Source: Trichobilharzia regenti
Taxonomy: Eukaryota; Platyhelminthes; Trematoda; Strigeidida; Schistosomatidae
DNA: 64,000 nt
Reading direction: 5' to 3'
Assembly (NCBI GenBank): GCA_944472135.2
Contig: OX235263.1
Coordinates: 11,701,517 to 11,765,516, forward strand
Made by a program: the position numbers and the translations under genes. The notes beneath the pieces are model-generated. The model had not been told where the DNA came from, did not search any database, and saw only the letters and a list, made by a program, of their open reading frames with translations. This document shows, piece after piece, positions 29,890 to 41,029 of the stretch (the stretch's first letter is position 1; each line of letters starts with the position of its first letter).

Positions 29890-30285
29890 GGATGGCTATA
29901 CTGAACTTCTTCAGTAGCCCACACTGACTGTCTGAAGAAACAAATGATCTTTATACGGTTGTGTTCTCTGAGCTGGATAGTTGATTTACGAAGCTTTCAT
30001 CGCCCACTAGGCAACATCTTCAGCACATACTTCAATTCGAATTGAAGTGAGCCTTTAGATTTCTCTACGAGTTTATTAATCATCTCTCCTGGTGACCTTG
30101 GATGTGTTTGATTGTTTTTGTGTGTTTTCACAACTTCTAGGTTACTTGTATTGGAACTGATTGTTTTTTTGACTTGAACTTTGATCCTTTTTTTTGTGTG
30201 TGTGTGTGTGAGGTTTCTTCCTTATTAGTTGATAAATTTTGTCTATCTCGATGTGTCTATTGTTTGATGATTCACTGGAATACAA
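29890..30285 (-). repeat. PLE-B terminal region, inverted arm
   Basis: Reverse complement of 30700-31055: 'ttgatttacgaagctttcatcg', 'tcaattcgaattgaag', 'taatcatctctcctggtgacc' all recur. Contains a (TG)n run at about 30196-30212. Confidence 0.7.
29987..30027 (-). ncRNA. Hammerhead-like motif of PLE-B
   Basis: Minus strand: stem I UGUG/CGUA (wobble-rich), core CUGAAGA, stem II GUUGC/GGCGAU-type, GAAA and stem III AGCU. Stem III is cleaner here than in the 5565 copy. Confidence 0.45.
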
Positions 30286-30690
30286 GTCAACCTTTCACAC
30301 CAAAAGCCCTTAAGGAAAGCACAAAGAAAATCGCCTTACCGTATATGAAAGATATCTCAGAAATCACTTCAAGACTCTTCAAATCTTGAGGAACTGACGT
30401 CAAACACCAACCAACAAAGTCACTTCACTCAAATCTATTTCAACCAAAAGACTGAACAGCGAAAGAAGATAAAAACAACATCATCTACAAAATAAATTGT
30501 AACAACTGTAAAAAACACTACATTGCCAAAAGTGGACGTCCCTTTCGTCTACGAATCCACAAACATTAGCTAGCCGTCAAGACATGAAATCCACTTCCTC
30601 ATATCACCGCATACAGATAACCAGGGACGTCAGGTCAACTGGAACAACGTTCAAATATTAGACAGAGGAAACAACAAGAATGCTAGAGAA
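30286..30690 (+). pseudogene. PLE-B EN remnant
   Basis: Translates in pieces to 'NIIYKINCNNCKKHYIAKSGRPFRLRIHKH' (YIG reads YIA; the residues are listed in two halves in the sequence) followed by diverged C-terminal sequence. No RT. Sits between inverted PLE-B ends. Confidence 0.7.
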
Positions 30691-31060
30691 TTTTTAGAAG
30701 TAGGCCTGGTATTCCAGTGAATCATCAGTCAATAGACACATAGAGGTAGACAATATTTATCAACCGATAAGGAAGTAACCTCACACACACACAAAGGATC
30801 AAAGTTCAAGTCAAAGAAACAATCAGTTCCAATACAAGTAACCTAGAAGTTGTGAAAACACACAAAAACAATCAAACACATCCAAGGTCACCAGGAGAGA
30901 TGATTAATAAACTCGTAGAGAAATCTAAAGGCTCACTTCAATTCGAATTGAAGTATGTGCTGAAGATGTCGCATAGTGGTGGGGCGATAAAAGCTTTGTA
31001 AATCAACTATCCAGCTCAGAAAACAGAGTTACATCAAAGTCATCCACCTGAGCTACAAAT
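30691..31060 (+). repeat. PLE-B terminal region
   Basis: Matches 5320-5690 in the same orientation as the EN. Includes the hammerhead-like motif at 30956-31000, here with GAAA mutated (AUAAAA). Confidence 0.7.
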
Positions 31061-31520
31061 TGTCTCGATCATATCTAAACAATCCATCGTTGCTCAATTA
31101 CTGGTGTAGAATTCAATCGCTGAAAATGCTTGCTTTCTCTCTGCTGGTAGCATAGCAAAACTATTCTTTTTCAACATTCGTTGTATGAGGTATAAACAAC
31201 ACTATCCCCCTGATTACACCTAATATAATTTTCCATCTTAGCACACTGTTTCTTCTTATCAAAGCAATTGTTTGCAATGAAGAGAAACTGTAATGTTATA
31301 GTACCCTGGTTTAGTTTTACTAGACGTATTATCCACTGGAAGACAAAGACTCAATTCAAAGAGTCAATATGATGTAATGATCCTCAGGAATATTACTTAA
31401 GTGTTCCTGAAATATCGAATAAAAACATGTCGAATAAAGAAATCTTTAAGAAGGTATACCCTACCGTGCATCTTCGGAAAGAATAACAGTGTAACAATCA
31501 CAGTAATAATAGCATTATTC
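31061..31520. other. No feature recognised
   Basis: AT-rich spacer between PLE-B and the CR1-type LINE. Confidence 0.45.
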
Positions 31521-33090
31521 TCAATTTCATTTCAATTACCTCACCCTTTTTGAAAGTTATGGAAAGACTTATTTTACTTAATCTTGATCCCTCTTTAAAA
31601 CCTTTCAACGACCCCAACCAGTTTGCTTATAAACATAGTAGGAGTACGTTAGATGCCGCTGTCGTCCTCCACCATAGCATAGTCTCTAGTTTAGATAAAG
31701 GAGCTAAATACGTTCGCTGTGCCTTCCTTGATTACACATCTGCATTTGACTCTGTTCCCAGGTCTCTCTTGCTAAGTAAGCTTGCTGCAACACAGGCTGA
31801 AAGCTGGACAAATAAGTGGTTGCATTCCTATTTTTCTGAAAGGAAGCAGTACACCGTCTACAATGGAAAATCCTCCACTACCTCACTTACTTTAGCTGGT
31901 GTTCCTCAAGGTGCTGTTCTTTCTCCCTTTCTGTTCTCGTTTTTCTTACATGACTTGCCTCATTCTGATGTAGCCACTTTTGTTAAATATGCCGATGACC
32001 TCTCGGTTTCTATGCCTGTCAACTCTCAGTCAGATTGTTCCAAATTAAATAGCTTTCTGTCGGAAATTAGTCAGTGGTCCTCTTCAAACGGACTTAAGCT
32101 TAATCCGTCTAAATGTCAGGTAGTCAATTTCACTTTCAGACGTAAATGTGACCTACAGCAACTAGTTAGCTCACATGGCCCCACTCTCATTGACGACACA
32201 GAGGTTGAAAATACATCTTATGTCAAGTACCTTGGGCTGAGTTTTTCCACCGATCTTTCCTGGTCTTCCCACATCTTGCTAGTTACTAGAAAGATGTTTC
32301 GCTTAACGTTCTACATTAGGAAATTTAGGCAGTCTGGTATAAAGCAGTCTTTACTTTCTCAGTTTGTAAATTCTTGTATTCTACCCATCCTCCTTTACTG
32401 CTTCTAATTCGTCTTTCCTGGACTACTTAAGAAAGACTTTGCTTCGCTGAGAAGAGCACTAAAAGCTGTTAGTAGGGCAAGTGGGATATCGTTAAACCAA
32501 CTGGTGAACACTATTGTAGATAGACATATAATGTCATGTAAGAAACTAGCGAATACAATATTGTCGGACCCCGAGCATCCTCTCTATACGCATCTATCTC
32601 CTTGCATTTCATCTGGAAGAACTAGAAGCAGCTATAGGAGGCTGGCTATATGCTAGGACTACCAAATACAAAAACTCCACAATACCATATCTGGCACAGC
32701 TGTTATGTGATGAGAAATCCGTTAGGTATGACACGATAAACTTACTGCGGCACTCTAACAAATAGTCCCATTAGTTTTTGTTTTCCTTTCCTCGTTACTA
32801 CTACACTGTTGTTCTCATCTACTACCACACATCAACTTTATATTTCAAATCCTGTGGTGCATTGTTTGAAATGAAATACTCTACGCTGTTTTTTCTTAAT
32901 TTTTAATATTTATTTTATTTATTTATAACTTATTTATTTTATTTTTTATTTATTTATCTTTGATTTTTAAAAATCTTATATAATTTATGAGGTAATTAGA
33001 TGCAATATACTGTAATGCACGCTGAAAATTCCATACCTGTACCACAAATACTGTTTGGAATAAAGCTGTTATTATTATTATTATTATTAG
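31521..33090 (+). mobile_element. CR1-type LINE, 5'-truncated
   Basis: About 1.6 kb: RT from just before motif 1 to the C-terminus, 3' UTR with 'gctgaaaattccatac' and 'ggaataaagctgt', and an (ATT)n tail at 33068-33090. The truncation point near 31521 lies in a sequence related to 'ISITSPFLKV'. It belongs to the same family as 3050, 13062, 40980 and 59630. Confidence 0.85.
31550..32657 (+). pseudogene. CR1-type reverse transcriptase, one nonsense codon
   Basis: Open from Met at 31550 to a stop at 32405-32407 (285 residues), then open in the same frame to about 32657. Motifs: 'CAFLDYTSAFDSVPR' with catalytic-type Asp61, 'AGVPQGAVLSPFLF' 116-129, 'KYADDLSVS' with YADD 147-150, 'GLKLNPSKCQVV' and 'YVKYLGLSFSTDLSW'. 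The C-terminus 'SSYRRLAIC' agrees with the sister copy at 60615. The active site is intact; the N-terminal endonuclease is missing, so the copy is dead. Assignment to the CR1/jockey group rests on motif style and the microsatellite tail. Confidence 0.85.
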
Positions 33091-33119
33091 TGTCAATATA
33101 ATGCAGAGAATCTTCAGCG

Positions 33120-33254
33120 GAGTTTGTCGCATGGTATATTATCTTCATCATCCAGGATCTTTAAATAAAAGAACAAGTGACCGTGGATTTTGTGACATAG
33201 TTCTATCTACGTTTCAATTCATGGATAATCCCCATACAGGTATTAATGAAAACA
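33120..33254. other. No feature recognised
   Basis: Short spacer. Confidence 0.4.
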
Positions 33255-33720
33255 AAATAAATAGTTCAGCGAAGAGTCTCTTTTCGGCGGCGAATTTATT
33301 TTCTTACCTGTATAATCGCAAATATATATGTGTTATTTTGTATGTATGTGTACATTAAGTTTTTCAAATGGAAATACAATTGGTTATGGTTATTTTAACT
33401 AAACAAGTGAAGATTCGTAATTGGAGTTACATAATACGAAATCAGTCAAGAAAGTTAGGTGTTAATGAAATTAGGTTAGTAACAAAGTTGATGAGTTGCC
33501 ACAAGCAGTTGTTAAAAGAAGTTATGTTATAATAATATGAATAGTTTGATGAGTGAGTTTTACTCAGGATACATATAGGAACAAAGTAGAGAATAGGAAA
33601 TTACGTAAGAGTTCTAAATGAATACAAAAATTATAAGCAATTAAAGAAACAGGCGAACAAACAAAATTAAGTCATGGAAAATCAACAAAGTTGTTACCAT
33701 GACAGTAGAAGTGGTTGAGT
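33255..33720 (-). repeat. PLE-A terminal region, minus strand
   Basis: Follows the EN remnant at 33721-34110 on the minus strand and ends in the 'aattcgccgccgaaaa' type hammerhead-like motif at 33267-33310. Its distal part is present in inverted form at 34111-34300. Confidence 0.7.
33267..33310 (-). ncRNA. Hammerhead-like motif of PLE-A (variant)
   Basis: Minus strand: stem III AAGAG/CUCUU, GAAA and GCUG are conserved; the 5' strand is CAGG and the core is expanded with an A-rich insert ending in UUCGCCGCC. Likely decayed. Confidence 0.35.
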
Positions 33721-34110
33721 TATTCTCTTTTGTGTGCACAGTTCCGGTTTCTCTGTGTAAATGGCCAGAGCTTCAGCGATACAAGGAAGGCGAAACCGTA
33801 TTGCCTTTGATAGGTTATTCTTGACTCTGCAGATTACTTTGAAGGAGGAGACGTTTGTTGAAATGGAATGATCAGTCTGTTAACCAGGTGTTCAATTATC
33901 GCACTATTTATTGCACCAATATTGCCTTTTCGCAGCCATACAGGATAGTGTTTTTGAATCCTCTTGGACAGGATGCGCCTAGAACGACTGGTATATCTGG
34001 CTCCACAGCAGAGGTGAGCTGATATACGCACATAGAAATGGTCAGATGCGGGATCTTGTCCTTGAGGCTTCTGCAGATCAGTGAGTGACAGAACTAATTT
34101 TCTCGACTGA
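33721..34110 (-). pseudogene. PLE-A EN remnant
   Basis: Within the frame 33834-34280: 'CCGARYTSRSRRILSKRIQKHYPVW' (in two halves) corresponds to the YIG-Arg-His part, with YIG reading YTS; then 'NSAIIEHLVN' holds the catalytic-type Glu. The first 60 residues of that frame are terminal-region DNA. The tail 'LCTQKRI' lies at about 33730 in another frame. Confidence 0.75.
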
Positions 34111-34300
34111 TTTTGTAATACGTAACTCCAATTACCAATCTTCACCTGTCTAGTTAAAATAACCATGACCAATTGTATTTTTATTTGAAAAACTTGATAT
34201 ACACACACATACAAAATAACACATATATGTATTTGTGATTTTACAGCTAAGAAAATGAATTCGCCGCCGAAAAAAGACACTTCGCTGAACTACGTGTATT
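34111..34300 (+). repeat. PLE-A terminal region, inverted copy
   Basis: Reverse complement of 33255-33430: 'aaaataaccat.accaattgta' and 'cacatatat' through 'gaattcgccgccgaaaa'. Places inverted repeats on both sides of the EN remnant. Confidence 0.7.
34244..34287 (+). ncRNA. Hammerhead-like motif of PLE-A (variant)
   Basis: Stem I CAGC/GCUG perfect; GAAA present; stem III weakened (AAAAGAC with ACUUC); core replaced by an A-rich insert as at 33267. Confidence 0.35.
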
Positions 34301-34377
34301 GTTTCCATAGTTCTATTTGACCTGAAGTGCAAACCAATCAATCACGATATCTATTCTTTTCCGCCTACGATAAATTA

Positions 34378-35260
34378 TTATTATTCCCTTGGATTCCGAG
34401 TGGGAAGTAGGGCTTCAACAACCTATCTACACCTTCTTCTGTTCCCTGCCGTCACCTTCAGCTAGGTCCAAGATCGCCTATAATCTCTCATCTCCACCTC
34501 CTCCGCACACGATTTCCTCAGTGTCATCCCCACAATGACAACCTACTCATCACTTCCCATTAGGAATCTACTCAAGCGATGGCCTCCACTGAGATTGATG
34601 TCACTCGATGGTCTTTTCATCGTTTGCCCAATCCATCTCCATTCTCTCCTACATATTTGTTGAGCGATCGGCTGTTGCTTCTTAATTTGTTCCCATAATT
34701 TCTGGTTGCTGACTATTTCTGGCCACTTGATCTTCATTATGAAGCCAATGAAGGCAGCAGCTGTTAATGAAAATCCGCAGCCGGTTGTAAATCCTTCCCG
34801 TTGCACGCAGTGCGAGTTTCTGACCCATATGGAAGGAGTGATTGACTGAAATGACATTCGCGTTGGAAATCCGAATCTTGTTTTTTTATGCCGAGGTGGA
34901 ATACAGTAGATTTGTAAACTGGTCTCAGGTTGATGAAGGTGTATCTTGCCTTTCTGATTCTGACTTTGACATCTTTATCGGTTCCTCTGGCTTGTAGCTG
35001 AAGCGATGCTTCCTAGATAAGTGAAGGAACTAAACTCCAGCTGATGGTGCTGCTTGTTGTTAACGTTGTTGTTGGATGGTTGGTTGGTGTGCCGGTGATC
35101 TTCATCCCTTCCATCTCCATTGTGTTCACCTGCAGTTATGTCTTCTCTGGCTGCTTCTTCAGCCAATTTGTTGTTTCTCGACTACGATTCTTCTAGTTTG
35201 TGTGACATTAGACATATATGACCTGCTAAATTCGGATTTTCTATTCGAGAAACACGCGAC
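34378..35260 (-). pseudogene. RTE-type LINE fragment
   Basis: 3' end at 34380 ((AAT)n side 'cccttggattccgag'), C-terminal 'EWRWIGQTMKRPSS' at 34543-34857 frame, 'FSSFTYLGSIASA' at 34975-35166 frame, and 'MSNVTQTRR'-like remains to 35260. Catalytic box not included. Faces the plus-strand copy at 35655. Confidence 0.8.
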
Positions 35261-35480
35261 GATACTTTGTTGAATGCTAATTACAAAAAGTTCAGGATTA
35301 CACATTATGAACCTAGGACACAACTCAGAAACACTTATCTAGTATATATATCTGGATAATATGTCACCCAGAACAATATTTTCTCTTTTATCTTTTAGAA
35401 ACTTGAGGATCATCAGGTTGTTGACATTTTAAATACCCTCCAGAGTAATAAAATTAAAGGTTTCATTTTACAAGATTTAA
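35240..35480. repeat. Duplicated block, copy 1
   Basis: 'cgagaaacacgcgacgata', 'tgctaattacaaaaagttcagg', 'acctaggacacaactcag' and 'gtcacccagaa' recur in order at 38058-38265. Together with the adjoining RTE sequence (34735-35260 versus 36840-37362) this makes a duplicated segment of about 700 bases. Confidence 0.7.
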
Positions 35481-35654
35481 ACAAACCGGATAAGAGAAAC
35501 CGTAGGCAGTGGATTGGTGAAGGTTTTCAATAGCTCAAGTTTTAAGATGGTTGCACTTTATATCAAACTAGCAACAGCTAGTCTACTTCATTTGGGTTGA
35601 ACAAATTTAAAATAAGCCGATATATATATTGATGGATGTTGAAATACATTAAAA

Positions 35655-36148
35655 TAAGTATGTCCAAATACTAGTTTTCAACTCCAATGTAAAGTCAGTG
35701 CTACTATATGGATCAGAGACTTGGCGAGTCATAAAGAGCATCTCAAACAAACTTCAGACCTTCATTTACAGCTGTCTTCGCTCAATACTCAAGATCAGAT
35801 GGCCAGAAAAGATCAGCAACAGGGATCTCTGGCAATGAGCGAACCAATCAGGAACCGATTGTGAAACAAATAGGCAGGAAGAAATGGAGATGGATTGACC
35901 ATACGCTGAGGAAACCATCAAGTGGCATCACTAGACAAGCCCTCCAGTGGAACCCGAAAGGGAGGCGGCGAGTTGGTCGTCTGTGCAAGGGTGACTTGGA
36001 GGAGGTCATGCGAGGAGGAGATGAAAGCATGCGGACAGACCTGGAGCAGGGTGAAAAAGTTGTCAGAAAACAGAAGGCAATGGAGATGCGCAGCTGAAGC
36101 CTTATGTTCCTTTAGGAACTAAAGGATACAATAATAATATAATAAATA
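35655..36148 (+). pseudogene. RTE-type LINE fragment
   Basis: In order 'SVLLYGSETWRVIKS', 'FIYSCLRSILKIRWPEKISN' in one frame, then the 78-residue frame 35861-36097 'RKKWRWIDHTLRKPSSGIT' and 'KGRRRVGRLCKGDLEEV'. 3' end 'cttatgttcctttagga' with (AAT)n at 36130-36148. Well preserved 3' end but no RT core. Confidence 0.85.
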
Positions 36149-36815
36149 CTAGTTCTCTCATAATCTCATGTATTTTGAACAACTTTGCAACATTTCGCTT
36201 ACATTCAGCTACCAAAGTGATATGAAAAGAATTAAGTTATAGCTACGAATGAAGTAACATATAGTGTCTCAATAAGGTAGAACCAGAAGATATCTTTTCA
36301 GATATGGCGGCAATTTTATATATATATATATATTAAAATTAACAGCAAACGCTTAAAATAGTGATCAGTTACTGTTCAGATTTAAAAATTGTTTCTTACG
36401 GATTGTTGATAGTTTCATCGTAGACTGCATCATGCGATGACATCGGTTAGAAAACCTTTGAAAAATAAATAAAGAATTATACCGGTATTTTAAGCTGATT
36501 TCTAAATCTTCAGAAGTGCACATCCACGACTCTACATGAGACCAAAACCCATTGAGTACTGAAGTGTAACAGATTAGCTGTTATATGTTGAATCTAAATA
36601 CTTGGCCTATGCTGATACAAATAGACTTTACTTTCATGATTCTGCACTAGTGGTGGCTATGAATTCACTCTAGAAACTGTTGATTTAGTCGACAATTATT
36701 CGGTTTTTTTAAACAATGAGTGCATAGTTCCAGCCTGAGTGGAAACAACACTACTCCCTGAGGTAACACACGTACACCAAGATAAAGAGTCTTAAGTGGG
36801 ACAAAATGTGCATCT
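36149..36815. other. No feature; (TA)n
   Basis: No gene seen. (TA)n at about 36317-36335. Confidence 0.5.
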
Positions 36816-37362
36816 GGTTGCCACTTGAACTTCATTATGGAGCCAGAGAAGTTGGCAGCTGCTGATGAAAGTCTGCAGTGGCCTGTTGGAAGTCCTTTCG
36901 GTAACACGCAGTGCGAGTTTCTGACCCGTATAGAAGAAGTGACTGACTAATTTCATTTTTGTGTAGGAAATCCGAATCTTATTCTTTGTGCTAAGGTGGA
37001 GTGCAGGAGATTTGCAAATTGGTTTTAGGTTGTTGAAGGTGTATTTTACCTTTTCGATTCCAACTTTGATGTCTTCATCCGTTCCGCTGGCTTGTAGTTG
37101 AAACGATGCTTCCTAGATAACCGAAGGAACTAACCGCTATCAAATCTCTCCAGCTAATGGCGACTGGTCCTGCTTCTTGTTACTGTTGTTGTCTGTTGTG
37201 TGGTTGGTTACCTTCATCACCTCCATCTTCTCTGTGTTCACCTGTTGTCCTGTCTCCGCTGGCTGCTTCTTCAGCCAATTTGTTGTTTCTCGACTGCGAT
37301 TCTTCTAGTTTGTGTGACATTAGACATATATGATCTGACATATATGATCGGATTTTCTATTC
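36816..37362 (-). pseudogene. RTE-type LINE fragment, duplicate of 34735-35260
   Basis: Colinear with 34735-35260 on the same strand ('atgaaagtctgcag', 'acgcagtgcgagtttctgacc', 'gcttgtagttgaaacgatgc'). The left 3' end is missing. Cut at 37363-37372 by a later RTE insertion. Confidence 0.75.
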
Positions 37363-37372
37363 GAGAAACACA

Positions 37373-38057
37373 TTTAATTATCTAGGGATTATTGTCTCAA
37401 CTATAGGTAGTCGGAACGAACGAGAATGTCAAATTGAGCAAGAATCGGGAAGGCAAGAAACATATTCATCAACCTGAAATCAATCTGGAAATCTTCGTCA
37501 CTCAGCCAACATCAACAACAAAATTCAGTCGGATTTTCAATACAAACTCGTCAAATCAGTCGGTTCTTCTATACGGATGAGAAACTTGGCGGGCGGTTCA
37601 AAAAGAATATTTCCAAGAGCCTGTTTCAGACCTAACCTTTATCAACAACTGTCTTTGCTGGATCTATAATGAAGATCAGATGGGCTGGCCGGAAAGAATC
37701 ACCACCAACAAGAAACTATGGGAACAAACAAAACAAGAAGCAATCGCCAACCAACAAATATGCAGGAGAAAGTGGATTGAGATGGATTGGATACTCGCTG
37801 AGGAGGCATCCCGCTGGGTAACATCACGAGTCAGGCCATTGCTCGAGTGGAACCAGGCCGAAAGGGAAGCGGCGAGTGGGACGTCAGTGCAAGAGTGACA
37901 TGGAGGAGATCATGTGAAGAGGAGTTGAAACAGTCAGTATGGACTAACATGAATGCAGGTGAAAAGTGCAGCGGAAGACAAAAGTGGCAAGTGGAGACGT
38001 GCAGTTGAAGTTCTATTTTCCACTAGGAACCCAAGTGAATAATAATAATAATGATTT
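37373..38057 (+). mobile_element. RTE-type LINE insertion with TSD
   Basis: 5'-truncated RTE copy ending 'tccactaggaacccaagtg' then (AAT)n. Flanked by gagaaacaca at 37363-37372 and 38058-38067, a perfect 10-base TSD. Translated pieces include 'MGWPERITTNKKLWEQTKQ' and 'RRKWIEMDWILAEEASR'. Its host segment is the duplicated block, so it inserted after the duplication. Confidence 0.88.
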
Positions 38058-38265
38058 GAGAAACACACGACGACATTTTGTTGAATGCTAATTACAAAAA
38101 GTTCAGGATTACACATTATGAACCTAGGACACAACTCAGGAACACTTATCTAATATATATATCTGGAAAATATGTCACCCAGAATAATATTTTCTCTCAT
38201 ATCCAGGAGAAACTTTCGGATCAGCAGATTGTGGAGAGTTTAAATACCCGCTAGAGTAATATCAA
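38058..38265. repeat. Duplicated block, copy 2
   Basis: Partner of 35240-35480, separated from its RTE neighbour by the insertion at 37373-38057. Confidence 0.7.
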
Positions 38266-38409
38266 TAGTAATAGTTATAATAATAATAGTGTTGAAGTGA
38301 GTTAAGATAATCTTTCTGATAAAGGACGGTTTTAAATGATTCAAGAATAATAATAATAATAAGAGGTAGAATAATAAGCAAGACGCATTACCATGGTAAA
38401 TTGAGAGTG
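38266..38409. other. AT-rich spacer
   Basis: (AAT)-rich sequence; nothing recognised. Confidence 0.4.
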
Positions 38410-39005
38410 ACGATCATCTCCCTTTGTACACAGAGACCTGGTTTATAAACTCGAATTGCACAAGCCTCTGCAGTTGCAAGCATCGTCTTGTTTCCTGTCT
38501 GCTGACAATAGTGAATGACTTGACAGAGTCGATATCATGAACATAGTCCACAAGATGTTTTGTTATTGAGGATTTTGTCTCTTTGCACTCAGCTGTTTTC
38601 GACAAATGCTCCATCATGCGAGTAGAAAATTGCCTTTCTGTACGACCTGTGTATTTGCTTCCATAAACACACTCAAATACATATACGCAGTTTGAAGTGT
38701 CGAGGATCGACAAGTACCGGTCTTTCCCTCATTGTTGAAGCACTCGCTTGGTGGTATTAAGGAAAACAATAATAATAAGTTCTCTTGATGGCTTTATCGA
38801 TTCTTCCTTCCTGTACGTCATCTCCTTTGAACGGCGAACTGATGTAGACAGATTTCTTCGGAACTGTTTGGATTGTTTTGTAGGGGCTAATTTCTTTAGC
38901 ATATTTATTTATGAACTTCTCAGGATAAAGGGGGAACCTTTCATATCTAGAGTTTGACGGCGTGGATGGCCAACTTTGTACAACTTCAGTAAACGATGAC
39001 ATCTA
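38410..39005 (-). pseudogene. PLE remnant with GIY-YIG domain
   Basis: Frame 38414-38713 has 'CVYVFECVYGSKYTGRTER', 'FSTRMMEHL' and 'SITKHLVDYVHD': a recognisable EN with YIG changed to YTG but the Arg, His and Glu-equivalent region (Lys here) only partly kept. Frame 38757-39002 has 'YPEKFINKYAKEI' and 'PKKSVYISSPFKGDD', the post-RT linker. Closest to PLE-C by linker style; exact family uncertain. Confidence 0.75.
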
Positions 39006-40239
39006 AACGATTTTCACTAATCCTCTGAAAGATATTGGTTTGGGATAGAATCAACAATTGGAAAAAAAAGAAAGGGAATTAGTAGACAGTCTTAGAATTT
39101 CACAATCTTTAGGATAGGAAAATTTGGAACAGCTTAAATGAAAAGAAGCCCACTTTTGCAATTGTTCACTTGAACAACACTAAGTTTTCACCAGAATCTT
39201 ATCCCATAAATAGTACTGTTTCAGAGTGTATATAATACACTTAATAAATAATCACACATACTATAGTGTTTATGGCATCAACTAACTTTTAACAGTGCTA
39301 ACAACATACTGAAACCCAACAGGTATATACATCTCCTCATAAACACCTATTTTGTTAACGCCATCTAATTCATAAAAACAAAACGATATCATGCGGAAAA
39401 CTCTTTTTTTTTTCTTAATAATTAAAATTCTGTTTTCTTTGTTTATTACCAGCTGTCCAATGGGAAATTATTTTTATTTTTTTTATTTTTGGTGATAATA
39501 GTGTAATATCACGCAAAGACTGTAAAATGTACTGCACAGAAGTAGATTACCTTTAGTCATCATCATCATCATATAGCGAAAAGAGAACAAGCAGGCTAAC
39601 AGTATGAGATGTGCGTGTTTTTTTTTTTAATTCAAGACTTCTCTCGATCAGCTGAGATACACATGAGATTCATGAAAATAAGAACACTGGTGGAGAACAG
39701 TAGGGGATTTTTTCATTAAAGTATAAATGAACAATTTTTGGTTGTTAGGGTGGTAACAAGTCGGTTATAATTGCGTAATCACACGTAATAAAGTACAGTG
39801 ACTAGAAGTCATAAGATAGGCGAGTCGAAATATGCCGTGTAGGAAGCCGAAAGAAAGGATGATGATGATGCTGGGATACAGCGGGTATAATCAAAACGAA
39901 TCAAAACTCACATCTGATTTGAAAGGTGAGAGAAAAATACAGATAAAACGAAGAGTTACTTAGGACAGAGTTTCCGGGGCATTTGAAATCCAACGATTAG
40001 TCCCTTTTTAACATATAGGTCAGATTTAAGTCGTTCTATTTTGCGATAACCTCTCAGTAAACCAAAGAAGATTTGTGTTGTTATGTCTGTTATTTCATTT
40101 CAATACCCCTAGTGCATCTAAGCGGTTTCTTTTACTGATCAGGTGTTTGATAGTTAACGAGTTTAAGTTGAAGGTTCAAAGGATCTGACAGAACCCTCAT
40201 TTCTCTTTTCTCAATACACAGTTAGACGTAACATTTGAG
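39006..40239. other. No feature recognised
   Basis: 1.2 kb of AT-rich DNA with homopolymer runs and a short (CAT)n at about 39556-39570. No supportable gene. Confidence 0.5.
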
Positions 40240-40460
40240 AAGGGTTGCTTGTGGATTTTCGATCATATACCACCGACCGAACTAGTTTCACCGCCAGATG
40301 TGTAGTGGTCTGTGCCTTACCTAGACAGATATATTGGGAACATTCAAAAATACGGCTCGAGTACTGGCTAAGAATATCGCAAAACATTCTGAAATCTAAC
40401 CTGTGTGTCCAAAAGACTTGATTTTTGAAGCAATTAGTTCTCTTCATGAATTTCGACAAC
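40240..40460 (+). pseudogene. PLE EN C-terminal remnant
   Basis: About 40335-40450 gives 'VLAKNIAKHSEIxSNLCVQKT', a stop, 'FLKQLVLF', matching the EN tail 'LCVQKxxVQxLxLPW' of PLE-A. The rest is decayed. Confidence 0.5.
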
Positions 40461-40475
40461 ACAATAAGAAGACAT

Positions 40476-40683
40476 TTTTTGGCCTTCATGTTCCCAGTAA
40501 AATATACGGCTTCAAGCTAGTGTCTTTAAGTTTCTGTAGCAGTGTTTATTTTTACAGGATGGGGTTGCTAGCCCCATCCCCAACCCTTCCTCGTTACCAG
40601 GATTATTTCTGGCTTAGCGAGGTAGAGAAGTGCGTTGGCCGGGGATCGAAGCCCGGACCATGTGCATGGTCGGCGAGTATCCT
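40476..40683 (-). mobile_element. SINE-R, head-truncated, with 13-base TSD
   Basis: Minus strand copy with tail complement 'cttcatgttcccagtaaaat' and box B complement 'gatcgaagcccgg'; it stops in the head ('ggtcggcgagtatcc') before box A. aataagaagacat occurs at 40463-40475 and 40684-40696. A perfect TSD with a truncated 5' end shows truncation happened at insertion. Confidence 0.88.
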
Positions 40684-40696
40684 AATAAGAAGACAT

Positions 40697-40979
40697 AGCT
40701 TATCTGAAACGTGTAACGTATTTGTGCAACACATTTTGGACATTCTGATCATACAAGTACGTGTCATATGCAGGTATATAGGAGATAATAAAGCATGAAT
40801 TACTACAGTACAGTTCAGATTGTGTACAGGTCAAAGTCAAAAATAACGGGTAGGGAGATGACGCAAACGTGTGCATAAAAAGTGAAAGAAAAGAGAAATA
40901 AAAAGCAAATCAAGGGTTCAAAATATTATGAAGCAAACTGAACCTTTGATCTATATTGGATTACCAAAGCAGGTTAAAT
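40697..40979. other. No feature recognised
   Basis: Short unassigned region. Confidence 0.4.
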
Positions 40980-41028
40980 AGTAATAATAATAACAGCTTT
41001 ATTCCAAACAGTATTTGTGGTAATAACA
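40980..41028 (-). mobile_element. CR1-type LINE 3' tip
   Basis: 'taataataataacagctttattcc' complement region (two parts) and 'gtatttgtggta' are the last 50 bases of the CR1-type LINE, minus strand. Confidence 0.65.
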
Positions 41029-41029
41029 T

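Noticed and set aside
36317..36335. TATA-like runs (also at 7843, 62697) as promoters
   Set aside because: They are (TA)n microsatellites with no adjacent gene.
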